53,701 nt of DNA, from the NCBI GenBank assembly GCA_036374795.1, contig DASUTC010000349.1:1-53701 (forward strand). Direction: 5' to 3'. Of the stretch, positions 35,553 to 44,326 are shown one piece after another (position 1 is the first letter of the stretch; each line of letters begins with the position of its first letter). The position numbers were made by a program, and so were the translations under genes. The notes below the pieces were generated by a model. It was not told the DNA's origin. It searched no databases and was given only the letters and a program-made list of their open reading frames with translations. This DNA is from Herpetosiphonaceae bacterium. Its GTDB lineage: Bacteria > Chloroflexota > Chloroflexia > Chloroflexales > Kallotenuaceae.

Positions 35553-36887
35553 GTGAAAAAACGATCATGGCGCGGCAGACAATTGTGGGTCGGCCTCATG
35601 CTGATCGGCCTGCTCCTGCCGCTGCTGGCAGCCTGCGGCGGAGTCGCTCCCGTAACGCCCGCCGATCGCACAACCACTGCCGAGCCGTCAGCAGCTCCGG
35701 CAGCCACGACAGATACAACAGCGCCGTCGGACACGCCAGCGACGCCATCAGAGACAACCCCTACTGAATCATCTGCTCCTTCAGCCACAAGCGAGCCTCA
35801 GAATACGCCGGGTACAAATACATCTAATATTCCCGAACGTCTGGAGTTCGGCACTGCGGCGCATCTGTACTACACCGATGCCGACCGCGTGATGAAGCTG
35901 GCGGAGATCGCGGGCTTCGATTGGATTCGGCAGCAGGTCCCGTGGAAAGATACCGAGGTGCCAGACCGGACCTTCGGCTTTCAAGAGCTTGATAAGGTGG
36001 TCGATACGGTGGCGGCCTACAAGAAAAAGCTGCTGCTGAGCGTTGCCAAATCGCCGGACTGGGCGACTGGCCGACCAGGCGATAACGGCCTGCCCCAGAA
36101 GAAAGAAGATTTTGGACGCTTCGTGGAAGAGCTGGCGAAGCGCTACAAGGGCAAGATCCACGGGATCGAGGTCTGGAACGAGCAAAACCTGGCGGTTGAG
36201 AACGGCGGTCGCGTGGCGGCGGAAGACGCCGGGCGCTATGTCGAGATGCTGAAAGAAGCCTACACCCGCATCAAGGCCGTCGATCCGAGTATCGTCGTCG
36301 TGGTGGGCGCGCTCTCGTCGACGGGCGTCACCGAGATCAATACCGCCGTCGATGACATAACCTACTATAAGGCGATGTACACCTACAACGGCGGCGAGAT
36401 CAAGAACTACATGGATGCGCAGGGCTTCCACCCGGCGACGGCGCTCAACCCGCCCGACGCGCTGTGGCCCGACGAGCCAGGCCCCGGCCCGGGCTGGCAG
36501 GACAGCCGCACGCACTATTTCCGCCACATCGAGGACGTGCGCCAGGTGATGGTCGAGAACGGCGTCGGCGACAAGCAGATCTGGATCACCGAGATGGGCT
36601 GGGCTACCAAGAACAACACGCCGGGCTATGAGTACGGCAACCACGTCTCGCTTGAGCAGCAGGCCGAGTACCTGGAGGGCGCGCTGTTCCGCACCAAGAC
36701 GCAGTACCAGGATTTCGTGGGCGTTGTCTTTATCTGGAACCTGAACTTCGCGATCACGTCGGCGCAGGCCGGGAACGAGTTTCACGAGCAGGCATCGTTC
36801 GGCATCCTGAACCCCGACTGGAGTCCGCGTCCGTCATTCACCGCGATCCAGGGCTTTATCAACGCCGAGCGACGCGGCAACCAGTAG
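35553..36887 (+). CDS. Glycoside-hydrolase-like lipoprotein (444 aa)
   Basis: GAGGAGGC lies 6 nt before GTG 35553. The N-terminus is a lipoprotein signal: LLLPLLAACGG, with lipid-carrying Cys27. A Thr/Ser/Pro-rich linker (about 33-95) leads to a TIM-barrel domain paralogous to that of the preceding gene: IEVWNEQN (Glu210), WITEMGWATKNNTPGYEYG (Glu347) and HEQASFGILNPDWSPR are shared. It lacks the N-terminal repeat domain. It probably acts on the same kind of polysaccharide while anchored to the outer face of the membrane. The two arose by duplication. Confidence 0.83.
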   Translation: MKKRSWRGRQLWVGLMLIGLLLPLLAACGGVAPVTPADRTTTAEPSAAPAATTDTTAPSDTPATPSETTPTESSAPSATSEPQNTPGTNTSNIPERLEFGTAAHLYYTDADRVMKLAEIAGFDWIRQQVPWKDTEVPDRTFGFQELDKVVDTVAAYKKKLLLSVAKSPDWATGRPGDNGLPQKKEDFGRFVEELAKRYKGKIHGIEVWNEQNLAVENGGRVAAEDAGRYVEMLKEAYTRIKAVDPSIVVVVGALSSTGVTEINTAVDDITYYKAMYTYNGGEIKNYMDAQGFHPATALNPPDALWPDEPGPGPGWQDSRTHYFRHIEDVRQVMVENGVGDKQIWITEMGWATKNNTPGYEYGNHVSLEQQAEYLEGALFRTKTQYQDFVGVVFIWNLNFAITSAQAGNEFHEQASFGILNPDWSPRPSFTAIQGFINAERRGNQ

Positions 36888-36926
36888 CGACTACATCGCG
36901 CAGCCCCTCGGCTCAGCAGCGGATAC

Positions 36927-37024
36927 GAGCCTGCGGCAGCATGGTACGGCTCAGGTAAAAGTGTGTGCTTTTGCGCTGTCAGCGCAAAAGCACACACCAG
37001 ACAAGCGCAGGGACCGCTCTGCCG
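36927..37024 (+). repeat. Structured repeat element, copy 1 (constant ends, variable perfect hairpin)
   Basis: Left end GAGCCTGCGGCAGCA (36927-36941), 19 nt, a perfect 17-bp stem GTGTGTGCTTTTGCGCT / AGCGCAAAAGCACACAC with loop GTC (36961-36997), 15 nt, right end ACCGCTCTGCCG (37013-37024). Copy 2 at 46044-46145 has the same ends and spacings and a different stem. It lies 40 nt after the lipoprotein gene. Confidence 0.85.
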
Positions 37025-37074
37025 CACCCCGCAAGACCTCAGGCGTAAGCGCTGGACAATGCGCCTGACACAAA

Positions 37075-37102
37075 GCCCACCGGGCACGATAGCTCGGTGG
37101 GC
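37075..37102 (-). terminator. Terminator after the MoxR/DUF58 cluster
   Basis: GCCCACCG and CGGTGGGC around a 12-nt loop; on the minus strand TTTGTGT follows. It lies 40 nt past the DUF58 gene stop. Confidence 0.7.
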
Positions 37103-37142
37103 CTGTGCGCTCAGCGGATCGTGCGCGGCCTGATATGAGCCG

Positions 37143-38453
37143 CTACAGCACGCCCCTGGTTTTCAGCTCAAGATACTTGTTGATCACCGCCACCGACAGC
37201 TTATCGGCGGGAACGTCGAGCGTCAGCACGCCCGCGTGGTGCAGCGTATCGAGAATGATGCGCCGCTCGTCGAGAAGCTGCTCGGCGACCGCCCGCTGGT
37301 AGACATCGGTCGATGTGGCGGGCTGCTGGGCGGCGATGCGCGTGATGTTGGGATCGTTCATGATCACCAGCAGCGGCAGATGGTGCCTGGCGAGCCGGGC
37401 CATGTAGGCGATCAACGGCTGGGCCGCGTCGAGCGTCACCAGATCGCTGAAGACCACGATCAGCGACCGGCGCTTGTTCTTGACGCTGAGATAGCCGAGC
37501 GCGCGACGATAGTCGGCCTCCACTGCCTGCGACTCGATGTTGTAGAGCAGCTCAAGCATGGTGTAGAACTGGCCGCGTCCCTTGCGGGGCGCAAGGTACA
37601 CGCCCACCTCGTCGGCGAAGGTCAGCATGCCGATCTGATCGCCGCGCAGGGTGGCGACATAGCTGGTCAGCAGCGCCGCGTTGATCGCGTAGTCGAGCTT
37701 CTGAATATCGCCGATCGGCGGTCGCATGAGCCGCCCGGTGTCGAGGACGCAGATCACGTGCTGCGAGCGCTCTGTCTCGTACTCGATCGCGGTCAGCTTG
37801 TTGCGCCGCGCTGTCGCCCGCCAGTTGATGCGCCGGAACTCGTCGTCCGGCGTGTAGTCGCGCAGCCGCTCGAACTCAGTGCCGGAGCCGAAGACTTTGG
37901 CGTTGCGCAGCCCCAGCTCGGTCAGCAGGCCTTTGCGGGCCAGCAGATCGTACTTGCGCACATCGAGCACGTTGGGATAGACGCGCACGGCGTCGGCGGT
38001 GGGATAGCGCGCCTGGCGCACGAACGTGCCGAGCGTGGAGCGATAGCGCAGATTGGTATCGCTCCACTGGTAATCGCCGCGCTGCACGGGCGTGACATGG
38101 TAGCGCACCTCGGCGGCGGCCAGCGGTGGGATCGTCCCATCGAGCAGATCGCTGTCGGCGCGAAGCTGGAAGGGATACTCATCGCGCAGCTTGAAGCGGA
38201 CGGCGCGTGGGCTGGCGTTTTCCAGGTGGAGAGCGATCAGGTTGGGCACGCCCAGCGAGAGCTTCGACTCGTTGACGCGACGGATCGTGATCTGTTCGGG
38301 CTTCGTGCTGATCACATAATCGGCGATGACCAGGCCGAATAGCGCCACGAAGTACAGCACGGCCAGCCACGTCAACGGCTGCGCAAAGCTCGCGCCAGCC
38401 ACGACGACCGCGCCGAGCAGCAGCAAAAACAATAACCGTGGAGTAGGCAGCAT
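37143..38453 (-). CDS. DUF58 domain membrane protein
   Basis: Two N-terminal helices (about 5-20 and 25-45) anchor a cytoplasmic part. The DUF58 signature FGSGTEFERLRDYTPDDEFR, followed by INWRATARRNKL (about 210-240), precedes a von Willebrand-A-like domain with CVLDTGRLM, the first metal-site segment in altered form. ATG 38453 (436 aa) has GGAG 5 nt upstream; the open frame beyond it is translated repeat DNA. DUF58 proteins pair with MoxR ATPases, encoded directly upstream; such systems are thought to act as chaperones for envelope or secreted proteins. Confidence 0.88.
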   Translation of the reverse strand: MLPTPRLLFLLLLGAVVVAGASFAQPLTWLAVLYFVALFGLVIADYVISTKPEQITIRRVNESKLSLGVPNLIALHLENASPRAVRFKLRDEYPFQLRADSDLLDGTIPPLAAAEVRYHVTPVQRGDYQWSDTNLRYRSTLGTFVRQARYPTADAVRVYPNVLDVRKYDLLARKGLLTELGLRNAKVFGSGTEFERLRDYTPDDEFRRINWRATARRNKLTAIEYETERSQHVICVLDTGRLMRPPIGDIQKLDYAINAALLTSYVATLRGDQIGMLTFADEVGVYLAPRKGRGQFYTMLELLYNIESQAVEADYRRALGYLSVKNKRRSLIVVFSDLVTLDAAQPLIAYMARLARHHLPLLVIMNDPNITRIAAQQPATSTDVYQRAVAEQLLDERRIILDTLHHAGVLTLDVPADKLSVAVINKYLELKTRGVL

Positions 38454-38469
38454 GGTTCTCCGGCCTATG

Positions 38470-38574
38470 AGAGAACAAAGAACAACGGAACAGAGAACAA
38501 ACAAACGATGTACCTCTTTGTTCTTTGTCTGTGCTTCCTCGTCGTTGTTCTTTGTTCTTTGGTTGTCTGTTCTC
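38470..38574 (-). repeat. Inverted GAACAAA repeat tract between the MoxR and DUF58 genes
   Basis: Read on the minus strand: GAGAACAGACAACCAAAGAA-type units, then ACAAAGAACAAAGAGG, and after about 8 nt the inverted copy ending GTTCCGTTGTTCTTTGTTCT. It has the same closing core as the ddl-ftsQ and yebC-ruvC tracts. Confidence 0.85.
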
Positions 38575-38577
38575 CCG

Positions 38578-39525
<948 letters not shown>

Positions 39526-39578
39526 GAATGCTCCTCAAGCTGAGATGGTTGGAATTGAAGTCGATGCGTCTCGTCGCG

Positions 39579-40520
39579 TCAGGCCGCAACCTGGGCGTGC
39601 CACGCGGCCACCCGGCGCGCCATCTCCTCGCCGTCCTGCTCGCGGGCCAGATGGCGATGAAACATGGTCATCCAGATCGAGAGCGGCGGCAGCAGCACCA
39701 CCAGCGACGCGACGGTCAGCACGATTGTGAGCACATCGCTGGCGAGCGGCGGCAGCGTCAGGCCGAATCGCTCCTGCACGATCAGGATCAGCGCGATCAA
39801 CGAGCCGAGATAGGCCAGGCTGAGCGTGCCGAAGATCGCGCCCGCGCTCAGAAACATCAGCATGCTGCGTCCGAAGCGCGCCGTCAGCAGATCGACCGAG
39901 CGACCAGCCGCCGCCGACCAGGAGCGCTGCTCCAGCACGAACGCTTGCAGGGCATAGACGATGCTGACGAGCCAGCCGCCGAAGGCCATCAGCGACCAGA
40001 GCGTCGAAACCTGGCTGATCACGCTGGCAAAGGCAATCGCCGCCCCGGAAACCGCGCCGCTGCCGATCGTCGAAACCATGGCCGCGCTCAGCACCGAAAA
40101 GTAGAACAGCGGACACGAGATCATGATCGAGATCGTGCCCGCGAAGATCGAGGCGACGACGCTGAACACAAGATTGAAGAGGATCATCGCGCAGCCGCGT
40201 CCAGGGCTGATGCGCAGCGCGACGGGCAGCGAGATCGGCCTGCCGTCGAGCGCGGCGGCGGCGGCGCGTGATAATGCGGCGAAGGCATACAGCAGCAGCG
40301 GATAGCCGATCACCGTCAGCAGAAACAGCAGCAGAACGGTCCAGGCGGCGCTGGTGCCGAGCTGCGTGCGGATCAGCGCGCTACACAGCAGCGCGAACAG
40401 CGCGATCAGCACCAGCACGGCGGTTGCAACCAGCATAAAGCCCGACAGGTTGCGCCGGTAGAGTCGCAGCCCATCGTCAAGCACTTCCAGCACCGTGGGA
40501 AGCGCGCGTGTGCGATTCAT
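39579..40520 (-). CDS. Multi-pass membrane protein (313 aa), paralogue of the first gene of this cluster
   Basis: About six hydrophobic helices. The opening LEVLDDGLRLYRRNLSGFML closely parallels LGELLDESFRLYRSNFLTFV of the gene at 42677-43684, so both belong to one family of large polytopic proteins often found with MoxR/DUF58 genes. No enzymatic motif is visible. The start overlaps the preceding gene (ATGA). Function unknown. Confidence 0.8.
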   Translation of the reverse strand: MNRTRALPTVLEVLDDGLRLYRRNLSGFMLVATAVLVLIALFALLCSALIRTQLGTSAAWTVLLLFLLTVIGYPLLLYAFAALSRAAAAALDGRPISLPVALRISPGRGCAMILFNLVFSVVASIFAGTISIMISCPLFYFSVLSAAMVSTIGSGAVSGAAIAFASVISQVSTLWSLMAFGGWLVSIVYALQAFVLEQRSWSAAAGRSVDLLTARFGRSMLMFLSAGAIFGTLSLAYLGSLIALILIVQERFGLTLPPLASDVLTIVLTVASLVVLLPPLSIWMTMFHRHLAREQDGEEMARRVAAWHAQVAA

Positions 40521-41683
40521 CGCAGGCGGCCTTTCTCGTCGGCAAAGGCGTCGGCGGTGCGTACCAGGCGCACAAGCTGCTCGTCGCTCGCGGGACGCCG
40601 AAACTGCTCAAGCAGCGCGCGCAGCCGCGCGGCCTGCTCGTCGGACGCGCCGCGATAGCGCTGAAGCTCGTCGACGAACTTTGCATCATCGCCGGGCGGC
40701 ACAAAGCCGTAGGGCCGCGCCAGGCGGCGCTTGAGCTGGTTGAGATAGTGCTCCTGAATATAGGATTGCTTGCGGGCACGACGGAAGAGCATCGCCAGCG
40801 ATTGCACGTACTCCGCCGACGAGCGCCGCGCGACATCGGCGCGCAGCGGCACCGGTCGTCCGAAGCGCCGTCCGGTCAGCACGATATACAGCACCGTCAC
40901 CAGCACGGCGTAGAGCGCGGCCCAGCCCCACCACTGGCGCAGCACGACGCGACGCAGCGTTGGCGGCGTGTTGTAGCCGTGGTGATACTCATTGAAGAGC
41001 ACGGTCGCGCCGGGCGGCACGCGCGCCAGCAGGTTCAAGATCAGCGCCGCGCTGCCCGGCTCGCGTAGCCCGTCGTTGGTGAACGGAAACTCCGTCGCCG
41101 CCAGGTAGATATAGCCGCGTCCCTCTTGAATCCCAACCAGCGCGTCGCCGAGATCGGTGCTGAGCAGCGGCAGATAGTCGTCGCGGCCTAGCTCCAGCGC
41201 GCTCTGCGTGTTGACCGGCACGCTAACGACCGGCGGATCGGTCAGCAGCGGCTGGACCACATCGGCGCGCTCGACGAGATCGGCGTCGTCGTCGAAGACG
41301 ACCGAGGCATCGAGCTGATCAAGCAGCTCGTTGCGGTTCTGCTGCCACTGCACGGGCACGACCAGGATCAGCGTGCCGCCGTTGCGCACCCAGCGCAGCG
41401 TTTCCTCGGCCTGCTCCTCGGTGATCGGCTCCTCAGGCGCGATCGTAAACAGCGCGGCGGCTTCGTCGGGGATGCGCCACGCGGTGTATTCGAGGTTGAG
41501 CGCGTTGTAGCCCAGGGCTTGCAGCCAGCGCTGAAGGCCAAGCGCGCCCTCGCCGCCCGACGAGTGCGTCGAGCCGGTCTGTCCATCGTCCTGAATCTGG
41601 TTGCTGCCGGGACCATAGACGGTGAAGCCGATCAGGATGCCGAACAGGACCGTGATCAGCAGCAGATCGCGCCAGCGCCTCAT
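40517..41683 (-). CDS. DUF4350-type membrane protein (388 aa)
   Basis: An N-terminal helix (about 7-24), then an outside domain with GEGALGLQRWLQALGY (about 47-62) and LRWVRNGGTLILVVP, a pattern like the GATase-like DUF4350 fold, then FNEYHHGYNTPPTLRRV (about 235), one more helix (about 258-277) and a cytoplasmic C-terminal helical part. ATG 41683 overlaps the DUF4129 gene stop (ATGA); the longer open frame beyond it has no family resemblance. Genes of this type accompany MoxR-DUF58 pairs. Biochemical role unknown. Confidence 0.85.
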   Translation of the reverse strand: MRRWRDLLLITVLFGILIGFTVYGPGSNQIQDDGQTGSTHSSGGEGALGLQRWLQALGYNALNLEYTAWRIPDEAAALFTIAPEEPITEEQAEETLRWVRNGGTLILVVPVQWQQNRNELLDQLDASVVFDDDADLVERADVVQPLLTDPPVVSVPVNTQSALELGRDDYLPLLSTDLGDALVGIQEGRGYIYLAATEFPFTNDGLREPGSAALILNLLARVPPGATVLFNEYHHGYNTPPTLRRVVLRQWWGWAALYAVLVTVLYIVLTGRRFGRPVPLRADVARRSSAEYVQSLAMLFRRARKQSYIQEHYLNQLKRRLARPYGFVPPGDDAKFVDELQRYRGASDEQAARLRALLEQFRRPASDEQLVRLVRTADAFADEKGRLR

Positions 41684-42663
41684 GACTTTGGCTCCGTCCC
41701 GCGTAGCTGCTGGATCTGCGCCTCGTAGGCCAGAAAATCCTGCTCCGCGATCGGGCGCTTGCCGTACCAGACGTGCTCGAACGTGCCGACGACCGGCGCG
41801 AGCTGATCGGCGAGGGGCGCGTTGGCGCGGACCTGATCGAGATACTCGCGGTTGGTCAGCGAGCGATCGTAGCGCAGCAGCTTGCGCTCGTCCAGCCACA
41901 GCAGCGACGACAGGTACAGGTAGCGCACGGCAGTGCGGTAGTCGCCCGTGCGCGCCTGCGCCTGTGCCCGATCGAGCGCCTCGGTAGCCGTAATGTCTTC
42001 TTCTTCCAGGGCGGCCTCGGCGCGGGCTTTGGCATCGCGCACCAGCGATTGGCGCACGCCGCGAATAGCGTAGAAGACCAGCCCCAGCACCAGCAGCAGC
42101 CCGATCGTCAGGAGCGCCCAGCCCAGCGGCGAGAGCGAGCGGAAGCCGGTCGGCGGCCCTGCGGCTGGCGCGGGCGAGTTGTTCGGCAGCGAGCCGAACA
42201 GGCTGTCCAAGAAGTCCTCGATCGCCTGCCAGAACGATTGCCAGAAGCTGGTCCAGGCAGACGGAACCTCGCGGCTTTTGAAGGGCGGCTTGGCAAAAAC
42301 CTCGTCGAGCTTGGCAAGCGCGTCGGGATCGTGCGCATTGCGCGCCTGGCCGACGGCATCCAGAATCGCGCCCAGCCGCGCGGCGATGAGCTGATAGGGC
42401 GGCGGCTCCTCGCCGAGCGCCTCTGCCAGCCAGCCATTATCTACCGGCACCGTCGTGCCGTCGGGCAGCGCGATCTCATGGGCGGCAGCCAGCTCCAGGG
42501 CAACCTCGTCCAGCCCGATGCGGTCGGAGCGCGTCGCCGCCGCGTACGCCTCACGCGCCCACTGCTCATACTGCGCGAGCGTGGGCGGGGCAGACTGGGC
42601 GCTCACGCTGTGGACGAGGCCCAGGCAGAGCAGCGCGAGACTCAAGAAACGTCGTATATGCAT
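41680..42663 (-). CDS. DUF4129 domain protein (327 aa)
   Basis: Signal-like N-terminus (FLSLALLCLGLVHSVSA), an outside region of about 160 residues, a membrane helix (about 182-200, LGWALLTIGLLLVLGLVFYA) and the cytoplasmic DUF4129 domain with YRTAVRYLYLSSLLWLDERK, then LLRYDRSLTNREYL (about 250-284). DUF4129 is otherwise seen at the C-terminus of transglutaminase-like proteins. ATG 42663 places the start just after the preceding gene; ATG 42690 is also open. Part of the MoxR/DUF58 cluster. Confidence 0.85.
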   Translation of the reverse strand: MHIRRFLSLALLCLGLVHSVSAQSAPPTLAQYEQWAREAYAAATRSDRIGLDEVALELAAAHEIALPDGTTVPVDNGWLAEALGEEPPPYQLIAARLGAILDAVGQARNAHDPDALAKLDEVFAKPPFKSREVPSAWTSFWQSFWQAIEDFLDSLFGSLPNNSPAPAAGPPTGFRSLSPLGWALLTIGLLLVLGLVFYAIRGVRQSLVRDAKARAEAALEEEDITATEALDRAQAQARTGDYRTAVRYLYLSSLLWLDERKLLRYDRSLTNREYLDQVRANAPLADQLAPVVGTFEHVWYGKRPIAEQDFLAYEAQIQQLRGTEPKS

Positions 42664-42676
42664 GGCTACTCTATGC

Positions 42677-43684
42677 TCAGCGGCTCTCAAGCGGCGACAG
42701 GTCGGGGCCGGGCGCTAGGAGCGTGCTGGCCTGCTGCTCCAGATCGAAGCCTTCTTTGCGAATACGCAGATCGAAGTACATCAGCGTGTAGCTGATCATG
42801 CTGAAGGGCGTGGCGATCACGCTGAATACGGCTGAGACGACGCTGCTGATGACGAGCTGGATGCGTGGATCGACGTTCAGGAGCACCGTCGGCATCACGA
42901 TCACCATTGCCGGAACCGATACCAGGAAATACATCAGCAGCAGAATCACCAGCAGATAGCCGACGGTTCGCCAGAAGTAGCCCTGGGTCAAGTGCCAACT
43001 GCGCACCAGGCTGCTCCACGCGCCCTGCCCTTCGACCATCACCGCCTGCGAGGTGAAGAAGATCCGCACGAGCAGCGCCAGGATCAGCACCGAGATCACC
43101 GCCAGCAGCCCAAGGCCGAGCATGCCCAGGATGGCGATCCCGGCCAGGCTTTGCGCGCTGCTCTCGTCACTGATGCTCTGCCCGACGAGCAACACTCCTA
43201 ACAGTGCCAGCAGGCCGAAGACGCCGCCGGTGATCGCAGCGCCGATCAGCGTAGGAATCAGCCGCGCGCCGATCAGCGCCGCGCCGCGCCGCAGCGCAGC
43301 GCCGAAGCTCTCGCCGACGCCAGTCTCGCGCCCAAGATAGCGCTGCGAGATGCCATGCGCCAGCGCGCCTTCGAGGAGCGGCTGAAAGATCACGGTGTAG
43401 AACAGGCCCAGGCCCATGAGTCCCACGTACCAGAATAACATGTCGGAAAAGAACTGGAAGGGCGAGGCTTGCCCGAATGGGTTGCTCCCGCTGTTGGCCT
43501 GATTTTGTAATTCGGCGAGCTGCTCTTGCAGCGGATACTGCACGATAAAGCTGATGAGCGTATATGGCACGAGGATCAGCGCCGTGATGGCGACGAACGT
43601 CAGAAAATTGCTGCGGTAGAGACGGAAACTTTCATCTAATAACTCGCCGAGGCCAAGCTGGCGGATACGCGGACGAGTAAGCAT
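42677..43684 (-). CDS. Multi-pass membrane protein, first gene of the MoxR/DUF58 cluster (335 aa)
   Basis: About six transmembrane helices; the start RQLGLGELLDESFRLYRSNF and the end YFDLRIRKEGFDLE are typical of the glycerophosphodiesterase-membrane-domain-like family of polytopic proteins. No catalytic residues visible. It is paralogous to the gene at 39579-40520. AAGGAA precedes ATG 43684, and a promoter lies just upstream, so it leads the operon. Confidence 0.82.
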   Translation of the reverse strand: MLTRPRIRQLGLGELLDESFRLYRSNFLTFVAITALILVPYTLISFIVQYPLQEQLAELQNQANSGSNPFGQASPFQFFSDMLFWYVGLMGLGLFYTVIFQPLLEGALAHGISQRYLGRETGVGESFGAALRRGAALIGARLIPTLIGAAITGGVFGLLALLGVLLVGQSISDESSAQSLAGIAILGMLGLGLLAVISVLILALLVRIFFTSQAVMVEGQGAWSSLVRSWHLTQGYFWRTVGYLLVILLLMYFLVSVPAMVIVMPTVLLNVDPRIQLVISSVVSAVFSVIATPFSMISYTLMYFDLRIRKEGFDLEQQASTLLAPGPDLSPLESR

Positions 43685-43710
43685 TGCGGTTCCTTTCCGG
43701 GGTCTGGAGG

Positions 43711-43719
43711 ATTATAGCA
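43711..43719 (-). promoter_or_regulatory. Extended -10 promoter of the MoxR/DUF58 operon
   Basis: On the minus strand TGC-TATAAT, about 27 nt before the first start codon. No good -35 is seen, which fits an extended -10 promoter. Confidence 0.6.
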
Positions 43720-43735
43720 CGAGATAGCGCCGGGA

Positions 43736-43881
43736 TCATACGCCGTAGGTCTGGACGCGGACCCGGTACTTCTGCCGAATGATGGCCTGGATCGCCGGGC
43801 TTATGCGCCGAGCAACGGCCTGTGGTCGACGCTGCCGGTAGCCGGTGTGAAAAGATCCTGCTGAGGTGGACGGGCAATCAT
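43736..43881 (-). pseudogene. Possible small gene with a frameshift (about 50 codons)
   Basis: AAAGGAG lies 7 nt before ATG 43881. The frame reads MIARPPQQDLFTPATGSVDH and stops after 26 codons. A second frame continues with protein-like sequence, YRQRRPQAVARRISPAIQAI then IRQKYRVRVQTYGV, to a stop at 43736. One indel near 43830 would join them. This is a broken small gene or a coincidence; no family is recognised. Confidence 0.3.
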
Positions 43882-44326
43882 AACGTGCTCCTTTGATCGA
43901 TCTCCTGCCTTGGTGGTAGGGTGGGATGCGGCTGCTTTAATGAAAGCGATCGTCGCGGCTTTTTCATTGATCACAGAGGCAGTACGTAGCAGTTACGTTT
44001 GGAGTTGCGCCGCGCTGTATACGATTCTTTATCGTTGACACGGGCGCGCTTTGGTGATAAGTTGTACGTATCTTATCTTCCTACTCTTCTATCCTCTCTT
44101 CGGACTAAAAAGCGTTCGTTGCATGTGTCCTACGCTCCAGTAGGACCGCTCGATCTCGTGCAGAATCAAGACACTGTTCGGAAAACAACGTAAGCGATTC
44201 TGCATCTGCATGGGGAATGTTTGGGGACAAGCCCAAACCCCCGGCCTGTCAGCCCACCAGGCTGGTATCACAGTAGCTCCACTCACATGGTCCTGTTTGC
44301 GCTCGGTTTTCCAAAGGAGGTTAGCC
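43882..44326. other. Non-coding upstream region of the large secreted protein gene
   Basis: A 445-bp AT-richer stretch. It holds an AATGAAA..TTTCATT inverted repeat (about 43939-43969), a TTGACA box (44035-44040) followed 17 nt later by a weak TAAGTT, a pyrimidine-rich run (44071-44102) and a small GTTTGGG..CCCAAAC hairpin (about 44219-44238). I see no credible gene in it. Confidence 0.5.
44035..44063 (+). promoter_or_regulatory. Candidate promoter for the 561-aa secreted protein
   Basis: Perfect TTGACA at 44035-44040 with a weak -10 (TAAGTT, 44058-44063) at 17 nt. It would give a long leader of about 255 nt. Confidence 0.35.

Noticed and set aside
33823-35568. 581-codon frame antisense to the glycoside-hydrolase-like gene
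   Set aside because: No promoter, ribosome site or protein-like motifs; the sense product has a signal peptide and catalytic motifs.
36961-36997. Simple terminator of the lipoprotein gene
   Set aside because: No T-run follows on the plus strand, and the identical-ended copy elsewhere shows it is part of a larger element.
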